DNA of 64,000 bases from CAWIVJ01 sp963839525 (GTDB lineage: Bacteria > Cyanobacteriota > Vampirovibrionia > Gastranaerophilales > Gastranaerophilaceae): the NCBI GenBank assembly GCA_963839525.1, contig CAWIVJ010000023.1:62001-126000 (forward strand), written 5' to 3'. Each line of letters opens with the position of its first letter. Position 1 is the first letter of the stretch. The notes beneath the pieces were generated by a model. That model saw only the letters and a list, made by a program, of their open reading frames with translations. It was not told where the DNA came from and searched no databases. Shown piece after piece: positions 26,078-34,868 of this stretch. A program made the translations under genes and the position numbers.

Positions 26078-26941
26078 ATGTCAAAATTTAAAAAACGACA
26101 ATTTCCTCCGCAACACCAAAATCGTCAACCCGGAATAGAAAGCGAAATGAATCCGTTACCAATTTTTAAAAAAGAAAAAAGTATAGGCTGCGGAAAATTA
26201 AAAGATAAAGTAGCTATAATAACCGGAGGTGATAGCGGAATAGGTCGGGCTGTTGCTGTTGCTTTTGCACAAGAAGGAGCAGATGTAAGTATAATTTATC
26301 TTAATGAACATAAAGATGCCGAATATACTAAAAAGAAAGTAGAAGAAGAAGGACGGCGATGTACTTTAATAAACGGAGATGTAGGAGATGAAAAATTTTG
26401 CTTTAAAGCAGTTGAAAAAACTGTTAAAGAATTTAATCATATTGACATTTTAGTTAATAATGCCGGAGAAATACATCAGGAAAAAAGGATTGAAGATATA
26501 AGCAAAAAACAACTGGAAAAAACTTTTAAAACCAATGTTTTTTCCATGTTTTACATGGCAAAAGCAGCAATAAAATATTTAAAATCAGGAAGCAGTATTG
26601 TTAATACAGCATCTATCACTGCCTACCACAGCAGTTCGGAGTTATTAGATTATAGTTCCAGCAAAGGAGCTGTAGTAAGTTTTACAAGAGCATTATCCGG
26701 AAACCTTGTATCTAAAGGTATAAGAGTTAACGGAGTTGCGCCCGGACCGATTTGGACACCGTTTATCCCATCCCATTTACCTGCGGAAGAAGTTTCTTAT
26801 TTCGGCAGCGAAACACCCATGGAAAGGGCAGGTCAGCCTGCTGAAATAGCACCCTGTTTTGTTTTTCTGGCATCAGATGATGCTTCTTATATTACAGGAC
26901 AAATATTACATCCCAACGGCGGTGAAATTGTAAATGGATAA
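26078..26941 (+). CDS. SDR-family oxidoreductase (general stress protein 39-like)
   Basis: 287 residues. After a short N-terminal extension (RQFPPQHQNRQPGIESEMNP, typical of the YghA/YdaD group), VAIITGGDSGIGRAVAVAFA binds NAD(P), DILVNNAGEI follows, and the catalytic Ser (VNTASITAY) and YSSSKGAVVSF (Y-x-x-x-K) are intact. GWPN-type ending LHPNGGEIVNG is normal. Substrate unknown; relatives respond to ethanol or osmotic stress. The upstream 171 bases separate it from the divergent hydrolase gene and should hold both promoters. Confidence 0.9.
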   Translation: MSKFKKRQFPPQHQNRQPGIESEMNPLPIFKKEKSIGCGKLKDKVAIITGGDSGIGRAVAVAFAQEGADVSIIYLNEHKDAEYTKKKVEEEGRRCTLINGDVGDEKFCFKAVEKTVKEFNHIDILVNNAGEIHQEKRIEDISKKQLEKTFKTNVFSMFYMAKAAIKYLKSGSSIVNTASITAYHSSSELLDYSSSKGAVVSFTRALSGNLVSKGIRVNGVAPGPIWTPFIPSHLPAEEVSYFGSETPMERAGQPAEIAPCFVFLASDDASYITGQILHPNGGEIVNG

Positions 26942-26973
26942 TATTTAATCGTACTTGAAAGAATTAATTTAAA

Positions 26974-28692
26974 ATGCCGGTTAGAAATAATGATATCGCA
27001 GAGATTTTTAATAAAATAGCAGACTTACTTGAAATTGACGGAGAAAATCCTTTTAGAGTAAGGGCTTATCGCAATGCTGCTATTACTATTGAAAATCTTT
27101 CTCAAGACGCAGCGGATATAATTAAAAAAGGTGAAGACTTAACTAAATTACCGGGAATAGGACATGATTTAGCAGAAAAAATAAATAATATTGTAAATAA
27201 AAGAGAAATAGAACTATTAAAAAAATTAGAAGAAAAAATTCCTGTGGATTTAACTAATTTAATGCACATATCCGGCTTGGGGGCAAAAAAAATTAAAAAA
27301 TTATACGACGCATTGAATATTAAAAATATTGATGAATTAGCACAAGCTGCGCAACAAAAAAAAGTACAAAAAGTTCCTGAATTTAGCGTAAAAACCGAAG
27401 AACATATTTTAGAAGAAATTAGTAAAATAAAAAAAGAATATAATAGGATAAAGCTTTCGATTGCTGATCAGTACGTTTTGCCAATAGTTGAATATCTAAA
27501 AAAGAATCAAAATATCCAAAATATAGAAATTGCAGGAAGTTGCCGTAGAAGACAAGAAACAATCGGTGATATTGATATTCTTGTGACTTGTGAAAGTAAT
27601 CATAAAGTTATGGATGAATTTGTAAGTTATGAAGATGTACAAAAAATTCTTTCTAAAGGTGAAACCCGATCAAGTATAATTCTTAAATCAGGGATTCAAG
27701 TTGATTTAAGAGTTGTACCTCAAAAAAGTTACGGTGCGGCTTTGCATTATTTTACAGGCTCAAAATCGCACAACATTGCCATACGTAAATTAGCAAAACA
27801 AAAAAAATGGAAAGTTAATGAATACGGACTTTTTGAAGGAGAAAATTTTATTGCAGGTGAATCAGAGGAAGGTATTTATAAGAAATTCGGTTTACCTTAC
27901 ATAGAACCTGAACTACGAGAGAACAGAGGAGAATTGGAAGCTGCAGCAAAAGGGAAATTGCCTAAATTAATAAAGTTAAGTGATATTAAAGGGGATTTGC
28001 ATGTACACACCACGGCTACAGATGGTCATAATTCTCTTGAAGAAATGGCAGAAGCAGCACAAAAAAGGGGATATGAATATATTGCTAATACTGAACATTC
28101 CAAACATGTTACCGTAGCAAAAGGATTTGATGCAAAAAAACTTGCCGAACAAATAAAAATAATTGATAAATTTAATGAGAATTTAAAAAATTTTACTGTT
28201 TTAAAAAGTATTGAAGTAGATATTTTAGAAGACGGTTCTTTAGATTTGCCTGATAAAATTCTTAAAGAGCTTGATATTGTTGTTTGTGCTATTCATTACA
28301 AATTTAATTTGCCAAGAGAAAAACAAACCGAACGTATTCTTAGAGCTATGGATAATCCATACTTTAATATTTTTGCTCATCCAACATGCAGATTAATTAA
28401 TGAAAGAGAGCCTTACGAGATTGATATGGAAAAAATTATGAAAAAAGCAAAAGAAAGCAACTGCATTTTAGAAATAAATTCTCAGCCTTCACGGTTAGAT
28501 CTTAATGATATATATTGTAAAATTGCCAAAGAGATGGGAATCAAATTTGCCATCTCAACGGATTCTCACAACACCAGCGGTTACGATTATATGCGCTACG
28601 GAATCGGACAAGCAAAAAGGGGTTGGATTGAAGCTAATGACGTTATTAATACAAGAAATATACATGAATTAAAAAATCTTATTAAAAGGTAA
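26974..28692 (+). CDS. polX: DNA polymerase X with PHP domain
   Basis: 572 residues, the normal length for bacterial PolX. Helix-hairpin-helix motifs LPGIGHDLAEKI (~58-70) and ISGLGAKKIKKLY (~99-112) come first, then the polymerase-beta palm with IGDIDILV near 195-202 and VDLRVV, then GDLHVHTTATDGHN near 340, where the PHP nuclease domain starts, with FAHPTCR and STDSH metal ligands. The enzyme fills short gaps in base-excision repair and trims 3' ends. It is the second gene in a plus-strand run, 32 bases after the SDR gene. Confidence 0.95.
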   Translation: MPVRNNDIAEIFNKIADLLEIDGENPFRVRAYRNAAITIENLSQDAADIIKKGEDLTKLPGIGHDLAEKINNIVNKREIELLKKLEEKIPVDLTNLMHISGLGAKKIKKLYDALNIKNIDELAQAAQQKKVQKVPEFSVKTEEHILEEISKIKKEYNRIKLSIADQYVLPIVEYLKKNQNIQNIEIAGSCRRRQETIGDIDILVTCESNHKVMDEFVSYEDVQKILSKGETRSSIILKSGIQVDLRVVPQKSYGAALHYFTGSKSHNIAIRKLAKQKKWKVNEYGLFEGENFIAGESEEGIYKKFGLPYIEPELRENRGELEAAAKGKLPKLIKLSDIKGDLHVHTTATDGHNSLEEMAEAAQKRGYEYIANTEHSKHVTVAKGFDAKKLAEQIKIIDKFNENLKNFTVLKSIEVDILEDGSLDLPDKILKELDIVVCAIHYKFNLPREKQTERILRAMDNPYFNIFAHPTCRLINEREPYEIDMEKIMKKAKESNCILEINSQPSRLDLNDIYCKIAKEMGIKFAISTDSHNTSGYDYMRYGIGQAKRGWIEANDVINTRNIHELKNLIKR

Positions 28693-28698
28693 ATAAAA

Positions 28699-29463
28699 AT
28701 GACCTTAAATTATGCAAAAAAAATTAATAAAGAATTTTCTATTAATATAGGTACATCAGGTTGGGTTTACAAACACTGGCAAGGAAGATTTTACCCCGAT
28801 GACATTAGCGAAAAAGAATATCTTAAATATTATTCGCAAAATTTTTTTACAGTAGAAGTAAACAGCAGTTTTTACCATCTCTTAAAAGAAGAATCCGTAA
28901 AAAATTGGGTGAAATCTGTACCCGAAAACTTTATATTTGCAGTTAAAGCAAGCAGGTATATTACTCATATGAAAAAACTTAAAGAACCGGATAAAACGAC
29001 TTTTAATTTTTTTGAAAGTATTAAACCTTTTGAAAATAAGCTTGGACCAATTCTTTTTCAGCTTCCGCCAAAATTTGGCTTTAATCCTCAAAGGTTAGAA
29101 TCCTTTGTCAAGACACTTCCTAAAAATTATAAGTGTGCTTTTGAATTTAGAGATAAAAGCTGGCTTAATCAAGAAGCTTACGATATTTTAAGAAAAAATA
29201 ATATCGGGTTTTGTATTTATAACTTAGGAGAATATCAATCTCCAAAAGAAATCACTTCTGACTTTGCATATATCAGATTACATGGAAATTATGGGTTGGG
29301 TTCAGGTAAGTATAGCGAGTATGAGCTTGACAATATTTCTCACGATATTAAAAATTTTAAATCACAGGGTAAGGATGTATTTTGCTATTTTAATAATGAT
29401 GAAGCAGGATATGCTATTGAGAATGCTTTTATGCTTAGAAAAAAATTAGAACTCAGCGTATAG
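28699..29463 (+). CDS. DUF72-family protein
   Basis: 254 residues. INIGTSGWVYKHWQGRFYP at the start, FFTVEVNSSFYHL, FIFAVKASRYITHMKKL, LGPILFQLPPKF, CAFEFRDKSWL and YIRLHGNYG are the conserved segments of DUF72 (YecE-like TIM barrels). No biochemical function is established for the family. It starts six bases after polX, so co-transcription is likely; its tail overlaps the end of the convergent DUF255 gene by 11 bases. Confidence 0.93.
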   Translation: MTLNYAKKINKEFSINIGTSGWVYKHWQGRFYPDDISEKEYLKYYSQNFFTVEVNSSFYHLLKEESVKNWVKSVPENFIFAVKASRYITHMKKLKEPDKTTFNFFESIKPFENKLGPILFQLPPKFGFNPQRLESFVKTLPKNYKCAFEFRDKSWLNQEAYDILRKNNIGFCIYNLGEYQSPKEITSDFAYIRLHGNYGLGSGKYSEYELDNISHDIKNFKSQGKDVFCYFNNDEAGYAIENAFMLRKKLELSV

Positions 29464-31249
29464 AATACATAAAAGATATTAAAAATTGAGAATAGCTTGT
29501 AGGATATTGATTAACACTTTGACCAAAACAACTAAAAGTATTATTGGCAAAATTTTCATAATCTGAAATTTTTGTTATGTCTTTAAGGATTAAAAGATCT
29601 AAAGTAGCAATAGAATTTCCTGAGGGAATAGCATAATCTCCAACCTGTTTTATTCTAAAAAGAGGTGTTTCAAAATTCGTCGGAGTTAAAAAAAACCCTC
29701 CGTTAGTTTCATCATAAAATTCTGAAATCATTTTTTCTGTAAGGCTTTTAGCTTTTTCCAGAAATAAATCATCATTAGTCGTTTTATACAACTCTAAAAA
29801 ACCATAAATTAAAGAAGCATAATCTTCAAGAAATCCGGATATATTTGATTTTTCATTACGGTAAATTCTAAAAATCTCATTTTGAGGTGAAATTAAGCGG
29901 TCTATTATAAACTTTGCTGCTTTTATGGCTGCAGATTTATATTTTTCTTCATTTAAAATTCTTCCTGCCGATGCAAGAGATTTTATCATTAACCCATTCC
30001 ATGAAACAATAATTTTATCATCAACATAAGGACGGGTTCTTTGATTTCTTGCTTCGTAAAGTTTTTTCAGACATATATCAAATTTATTTTTCATTTCATC
30101 AGAATTCAAATGGCATTTCTTTGAAAAATCTTCTATAGAATCTGAAATAAATAAAACATTTTTACCGGGTTCCAAATTCCCCTCTTCTGTAATACCGTAA
30201 AATATACAAAATAGCTCCGCATCAGTTCCTAAAAGTCTAAAAATTTCATCTCTTGTCCAAATATAAAATTTGCCTTCTTCTCCTTCTGTATCAGAATCAA
30301 GACCTGAATAAAAAACACCTTCTGAATTTATTAATTCTCTTAAAATAAAATCCAGGGTTTTCTTTGCTATGTCAGCATAAAGCTCATTTCCTGTAATTTG
30401 ATATGCTTCTATGTAAGCATTAATTATTAAAGCCTGATCATATAATGTTTTTTCAAAATGCGGAGCCAACCACATGCTGTCTGTAGAATATCGGTGAAAT
30501 CCGCCGCCTATATGGTCAAAAATTCCTCCTTTATGCATTGAATCAAGGGTTTTTTCTACCATTTCTAAGGCATTTTCTTCGTTTGATTTTTTATACCACT
30601 TAAGTAAAAAGTTTAAATTATGAGGAGTAGGAAATTTTGGAACTCTTCCAAAACCTCCATAATCATTATCAAAATTCTTCTGAAATATTTCAAAAGCTTT
30701 TTTTAAAGTTCTTTCTTCAATTTCCTCTTTTACAGGCTTTTGTGCAGTCTCAATTCGGTTTAATATTAATTTCCCGACTTCGAAAAATTTATCGCGGTTT
30801 TTTAGCCACATATCATTTATTTCTTCTAATACACTCAAAAAAGCTCTTCTGCCGAAACTTTCCTTGGAAGGAAGGTAAGTTGTAGCAAATATTGGTATTT
30901 TGTCCAGTGTCATAACTACATTTAAGGGCCAGCCGCAACTTTCTGATAAATGCTGGCATGCTTGCATGTAGATTTCATCAATGTCAGGTCTTTCTTCTCT
31001 GTCTACCTTTATTGATACAAAATTATTATTTAAATATTCTGCTGTTTTCTCATCACTGAAAGCATCACGAGCCATTTCATGACACCAGTGACAGGTAGAA
31101 TATCCGATACTCAATAAAATTAAACAATCTTCTTTTTGTGCTTTTTCAAAAGCTTCATCATCCCAAGGGTACCAGTCAATAGGATTATATGCATGTTGAA
31201 GCAAATACGGACTTTTTTCATTAATTAATCGGTTAGGTTTCTTATCCAT
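29453..31249 (-). CDS. DUF255 thioredoxin-domain protein (YyaL/SSP411-like)
   Basis: 598 residues, somewhat shorter than the usual 650-700. The N-terminus RLINEKSPYLLQHAYNPIDW and ILLSIGYSTCHWCHEM (C53-x-x-C56) form the thioredoxin-like domain. GGFGRVPKFPTPHN, GGGFHRYSTDSMWLAPHFEK and KILVSWNGLM-type segments (here KIIVSWNGLM) form an (alpha/alpha)6 toroid like that of N-acylglucosamine epimerases. Family function is poorly known. It runs against the surrounding plus-strand genes, with 210 bases before the GT4 gene. Confidence 0.93.
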   Translation of the reverse strand: MDKKPNRLINEKSPYLLQHAYNPIDWYPWDDEAFEKAQKEDCLILLSIGYSTCHWCHEMARDAFSDEKTAEYLNNNFVSIKVDREERPDIDEIYMQACQHLSESCGWPLNVVMTLDKIPIFATTYLPSKESFGRRAFLSVLEEINDMWLKNRDKFFEVGKLILNRIETAQKPVKEEIEERTLKKAFEIFQKNFDNDYGGFGRVPKFPTPHNLNFLLKWYKKSNEENALEMVEKTLDSMHKGGIFDHIGGGFHRYSTDSMWLAPHFEKTLYDQALIINAYIEAYQITGNELYADIAKKTLDFILRELINSEGVFYSGLDSDTEGEEGKFYIWTRDEIFRLLGTDAELFCIFYGITEEGNLEPGKNVLFISDSIEDFSKKCHLNSDEMKNKFDICLKKLYEARNQRTRPYVDDKIIVSWNGLMIKSLASAGRILNEEKYKSAAIKAAKFIIDRLISPQNEIFRIYRNEKSNISGFLEDYASLIYGFLELYKTTNDDLFLEKAKSLTEKMISEFYDETNGGFFLTPTNFETPLFRIKQVGDYAIPSGNSIATLDLLILKDITKISDYENFANNTFSCFGQSVNQYPTSYSQFLISFMYSIR

Positions 31250-31459
31250 AATAACTTTGCCTTTGTTTTAGTTTATCGTTAACAGAAATTTTATTTTAAT
31301 AATGAAAGAAACAAATTACATTACTCAATCGGGTGTAAAAGAAAATATAGATTTATACAAAATTTTAATCCTACTCACATATCCACAAGTGTAGACTTGA
31401 CATTGTTATATTATTCATAAATCTTATTAAAATATATTGTTAAAAAAGGGAGGATTAAA

Positions 31460-32521
31460 ATGAAAATAGCTCTACTGTCGCCCATAGCATGGAGAACACC
31501 GCCAACACATTATGGACCATGGGAAAACGTAGCTTCATTGCTTTGTGAAGGTTTGGTTAAAAAAGGAATTGACGTTACATTATTTGCAACTAAAGACTCG
31601 ATAACATCCGGAAAACTCTGTGCGACATGTCCGCGAGGCTACGAAGAAGATAAAACAGTTGAGCCTAAAGTTTGGGAATGTCTTCATATTTCAGAAGTCT
31701 TCGGGCGAGCCGATGAATTTGATTTAATACACAATAATTTTGATTTTCTTCCTTTAACTTATAGTAATTTTGTTAAAACTCCTGTTTTAACAACAATTCA
31801 TGGATTTTCTTCTCCGGCAATCCTGCCTGTATACAAAAAATATAATAATAGCACTTATTACGTTTCTATAAGTAATTCCGATAGATCTGACAAATTAGAT
31901 TATATAGATACTGTTTACCACGGAATTAATCTTGAACAATTTACTTTCAAAAATGAAGTAGGTGAATACCTATTATTTTTTGGACGTATTCATCCTGACA
32001 AAGGAGCAAAAGAAGCTATTCAAATTGCTAAATCTTTTGGTAAAAAATTAATAATTGCAGGTATAATCCAAGACAAAGATTACTATGAGAAAGAAATTTC
32101 GCCGCATTTTGGAGAAAATATTGTGTATATAGGCAGCGTAGGTCCAAAAGAGAGAGATAAGTTGCTTGGCGGTGCTTATGCGCTTTTACATCCGATATTT
32201 TTTGCAGAACCTTTTGGTCTTTCCGTTGTTGAATCAATGGCTTGCGGTACACCTGTGGTTGCCTTTAATAAAGGAAGTATGCCTGAACTGATTGAATCAG
32301 GAAAAAACGGTTTTATTGTTTCGAATGTCAAAGAAGCAGTTAAAGTACTTAAAAAAATTCCTCAAATAAAAAGAGAATATTGCCGAAAGACAGTAGAAAA
32401 TAATTTCAGTGTAGAAATAATGGTTAACAATTATATTAAAATTTACCAGCAAATCGTAGATAAAAATAAACAAAAAACAAACGTTTCGGAGGGGATTTTT
32501 TTAGAAAAAATGATACAATGA
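31460..32521 (+). CDS. Glycosyltransferase family 4 of the GH130 cluster
   Basis: 353 residues. IALLSPIAWRTPPTHYGPWE is the family opening, then DLIHNNFDFLPLTY, TTIHGF, YLLFFGRIHPDKGAKEAI near 170-190 and FAEPFGLSVVESMACGTPVV near 250-270 (donor EX7E region), all intact. GGGAGG stands just before ATG 31460. It heads a four-gene run with two GH130 genes and a second GT4, which suggests synthesis and phosphorolytic turnover of a small mannoside, perhaps a compatible solute or storage glycan. Confidence 0.92.
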   Translation: MKIALLSPIAWRTPPTHYGPWENVASLLCEGLVKKGIDVTLFATKDSITSGKLCATCPRGYEEDKTVEPKVWECLHISEVFGRADEFDLIHNNFDFLPLTYSNFVKTPVLTTIHGFSSPAILPVYKKYNNSTYYVSISNSDRSDKLDYIDTVYHGINLEQFTFKNEVGEYLLFFGRIHPDKGAKEAIQIAKSFGKKLIIAGIIQDKDYYEKEISPHFGENIVYIGSVGPKERDKLLGGAYALLHPIFFAEPFGLSVVESMACGTPVVAFNKGSMPELIESGKNGFIVSNVKEAVKVLKKIPQIKREYCRKTVENNFSVEIMVNNYIKIYQQIVDKNKQKTNVSEGIFLEKMIQ

Positions 32522-32534
32522 AATTAGGGTACAA

Positions 32535-33488
32535 ATGAGGAAAAACAGATTGATGAAAAGTCAGGTGGTAACGAGATATAAAAAGAATCCTATTCTTACA
32601 AAAAATGATGTACCGTACCCCGTTTCAACTGTACATAACGCAGGTATTGCGAAATATAACGGCAAATATGTAATGCTGTTTCGTTCACACCTGCAAAACG
32701 GACGTTCAATAATTGGTATGGCCCTGAGCAAAGATGGTTATAGTTTTAAGGTTGAACCGGAGCCTTTTTTAACACCGTCATCCGATTCTTTTTTTGGAGA
32801 GTATGAAGAATACGGTGTTGAAGATGTAAGAATTAGTAAAATTGATAACGAATTTTTTCTTACATACAGTGCTTATTCCAGGCAAGGAGTACGCATAGGA
32901 CTTGCCAAAACTAAAGATTTTAAAACAGTGGAAAGGATTTCTCTGATTACTCAGTCAGATTTAAGAAATGTTGTTATTTTTCCGCAAAAATTCGACGGAA
33001 AATATGTTAGATTAGACAGACCGCACTCTGAAATTTCAAAATGGTCTATATGGATATCCTATTCTCCTGATTTAATACATTGGGGAGATTCAAAAGTAAT
33101 AATAAAACCTGAAGCATACCACTGGGATGAAATGAAAGTTGGTCCCGGGGCTGTTCCTATAAAAACTGATAAAGGCTGGTTAAATATTTACCATGGGGTT
33201 TTTGATACTATGGCCGGAGCTGTTTACCGTTTGGGTGTTGCTTTACATGATCTGGAGGATCCTTCAGTTATTATAGGAGTATCTGATAAATGGATTTTAC
33301 AGCCCGAAGATCCCTGGGAAATAACAGGTTATGTTCCAAATGTAGTTTTTACATGCGGAGCTTTAAAAGAAGACGATAATAGTGTAAAAATTTATTGGGG
33401 AGGAGCTGACAGTGTTATGTGTGTTGGTAATGCCGATATAAACGAGTTAATTGACTTATGTATTAAAGATTCACGAAGACCACTGTAA
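32535..33488 (+). CDS. GH130-family glycoside phosphorylase/hydrolase, first copy
   Basis: 317 residues with a five-bladed propeller pattern. YKKNPILTKNDVPYPVSTVHNAGIAK, YVMLFRSH, EEYGVEDVRISKID (conserved E-D-x-R catalytic region, Asp as proton donor), YVRLDRPH, KVGPGAVPIKTDKGWLNIYHG and YVPNVVFTCGA are GH130 signatures. Characterised members phosphorolyse beta-1,4- or beta-1,2-mannosides to mannose-1-phosphate. AGGG precedes ATG 32535 by five bases. Specificity cannot be read directly. Confidence 0.88.
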   Translation: MRKNRLMKSQVVTRYKKNPILTKNDVPYPVSTVHNAGIAKYNGKYVMLFRSHLQNGRSIIGMALSKDGYSFKVEPEPFLTPSSDSFFGEYEEYGVEDVRISKIDNEFFLTYSAYSRQGVRIGLAKTKDFKTVERISLITQSDLRNVVIFPQKFDGKYVRLDRPHSEISKWSIWISYSPDLIHWGDSKVIIKPEAYHWDEMKVGPGAVPIKTDKGWLNIYHGVFDTMAGAVYRLGVALHDLEDPSVIIGVSDKWILQPEDPWEITGYVPNVVFTCGALKEDDNSVKIYWGGADSVMCVGNADINELIDLCIKDSRRPL

Positions 33489-33566
33489 ATTTAATTGTGA
33501 ATATATGATAGAATACATATTAAGTTATTAAAAAATCAGCATGTTGTTTATAATGGGAGAGAGGAA

Positions 33567-34868
33567 GTGTTAAAGATTAAAAAATTAAACAAAAAATTTC
33601 AGCCAGATTGTTCACGCGTTATTATAAAACCGTATATTCCAAAAAATGAAAACCACATAAAAGGCATTATAATGCGGGTTTTAAAGTTGTCTGAAGAAAA
33701 AGTAACACGAGTATTAAACAGAATAGTTACAAATTTTTCTGACAGACATAAAAATATGTGGGCTGCTTTTGAGTCAAATTATAACAAAATAGAAAACTTT
33801 ATTCCTGCAAATACACAAATAAGCGACAACAGGAAAGCACTTCTTGGTGCCTATTTTTCGTCAGAATATTCTATTCAAGCCGCAGCATTTTTTAATCCTT
33901 CAATTGTTCCGCATCCTGACCAAAGCGGACTGCCGGAAGGTAGTATGCGTTTTATTTTAAGCTTTCGTTCTGTAGGTGAAGGACATATCTCTTCTATAGA
34001 ATTTAGAAGCGGTATTATAGATAAAAATTGTGATTTTACATTTGATAATGTTAGTCCCTATGCAGAAAATGCAAAAATATTAAGAAATCCTATTTGCGAT
34101 AACCCCTTATCTGATTATGAATTACAATTTAATCCTCATCAGGAACTATCTGAAAAAATTATTTTTCCTGCATCGCAAAATGATTGTAATGGTATTGAAG
34201 ATGCAAGATTTGTACGTTTCGTTGAAGATGACGGAACTGTCACTTATTACGCTACTTATACTGCTTATAACGGACATGAAATATTGCCTCAAATCATTGA
34301 AACTAAAGATTTTATTACTTTTAAAATAATCACTTTAAGCGGAGATTTTTCAAAAAATAAAGGAATGGCGCTTTTTCCAAGAAAGATTAACGGCAAATAT
34401 ATGATGATATCTCGTGTTGATGGAGAAAATTTATACATAATGTCATCTGATAATATTCGTTTCTGGCAAAATGCTCAGCTTTTAAAAGTACCTGAGAATG
34501 AATGGGAGTTTGTGCAAATAGGTAATTGCGGTTCGCCCATTGAGACAGAAAAAGGATGGGTTTTGCTTACCCATGGGGTTGGACCGATGAGAGAATACTC
34601 CATAGGTATTACCTTATTGGACATTGAAAATCCCGGCAAAATAAATTTTAATATGAATGAGCCTTTGCTTACCTGTAATCAAGAAGAACGTGAAGGATAT
34701 GTGCCAAACGTAGTGTATTCTTGCGGATCAATAATTCACAATGATAACTTGATTATGCCGTATGCAATGTCTGATACTTGCTCAGGAATTGTTATAATAT
34801 CTTTATCTGAATTATTCAATAATATTAAAATAGGAGAAGAGTTAAAAAACTATGTTAAATCAGGGTAA
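33567..34868 (+). CDS. GH130-family protein, second copy with N-terminal extension
   Basis: 433 residues from GTG 33567, longer than the first copy by an N-terminal region of ~120 residues (RVIIKPYIPKNENHIKGIIM, KVTRVLNRIVTNF). The propeller follows: NPSIVPHPDQSG, RFILSFRSVGEGHISSI, NGIEDARFVRF (E-D-A-R), YMMISRVDGENLY, IGNCGSPIETEKGWVLLTHG and YVPNVVYSCGS. It overlaps the GT4 fusion gene by 17 bases. The pairing of a short and a long GH130 suggests two steps or two linkages. Confidence 0.88.
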   Translation: MLKIKKLNKKFQPDCSRVIIKPYIPKNENHIKGIIMRVLKLSEEKVTRVLNRIVTNFSDRHKNMWAAFESNYNKIENFIPANTQISDNRKALLGAYFSSEYSIQAAAFFNPSIVPHPDQSGLPEGSMRFILSFRSVGEGHISSIEFRSGIIDKNCDFTFDNVSPYAENAKILRNPICDNPLSDYELQFNPHQELSEKIIFPASQNDCNGIEDARFVRFVEDDGTVTYYATYTAYNGHEILPQIIETKDFITFKIITLSGDFSKNKGMALFPRKINGKYMMISRVDGENLYIMSSDNIRFWQNAQLLKVPENEWEFVQIGNCGSPIETEKGWVLLTHGVGPMREYSIGITLLDIENPGKINFNMNEPLLTCNQEEREGYVPNVVYSCGSIIHNDNLIMPYAMSDTCSGIVIISLSELFNNIKIGEELKNYVKSG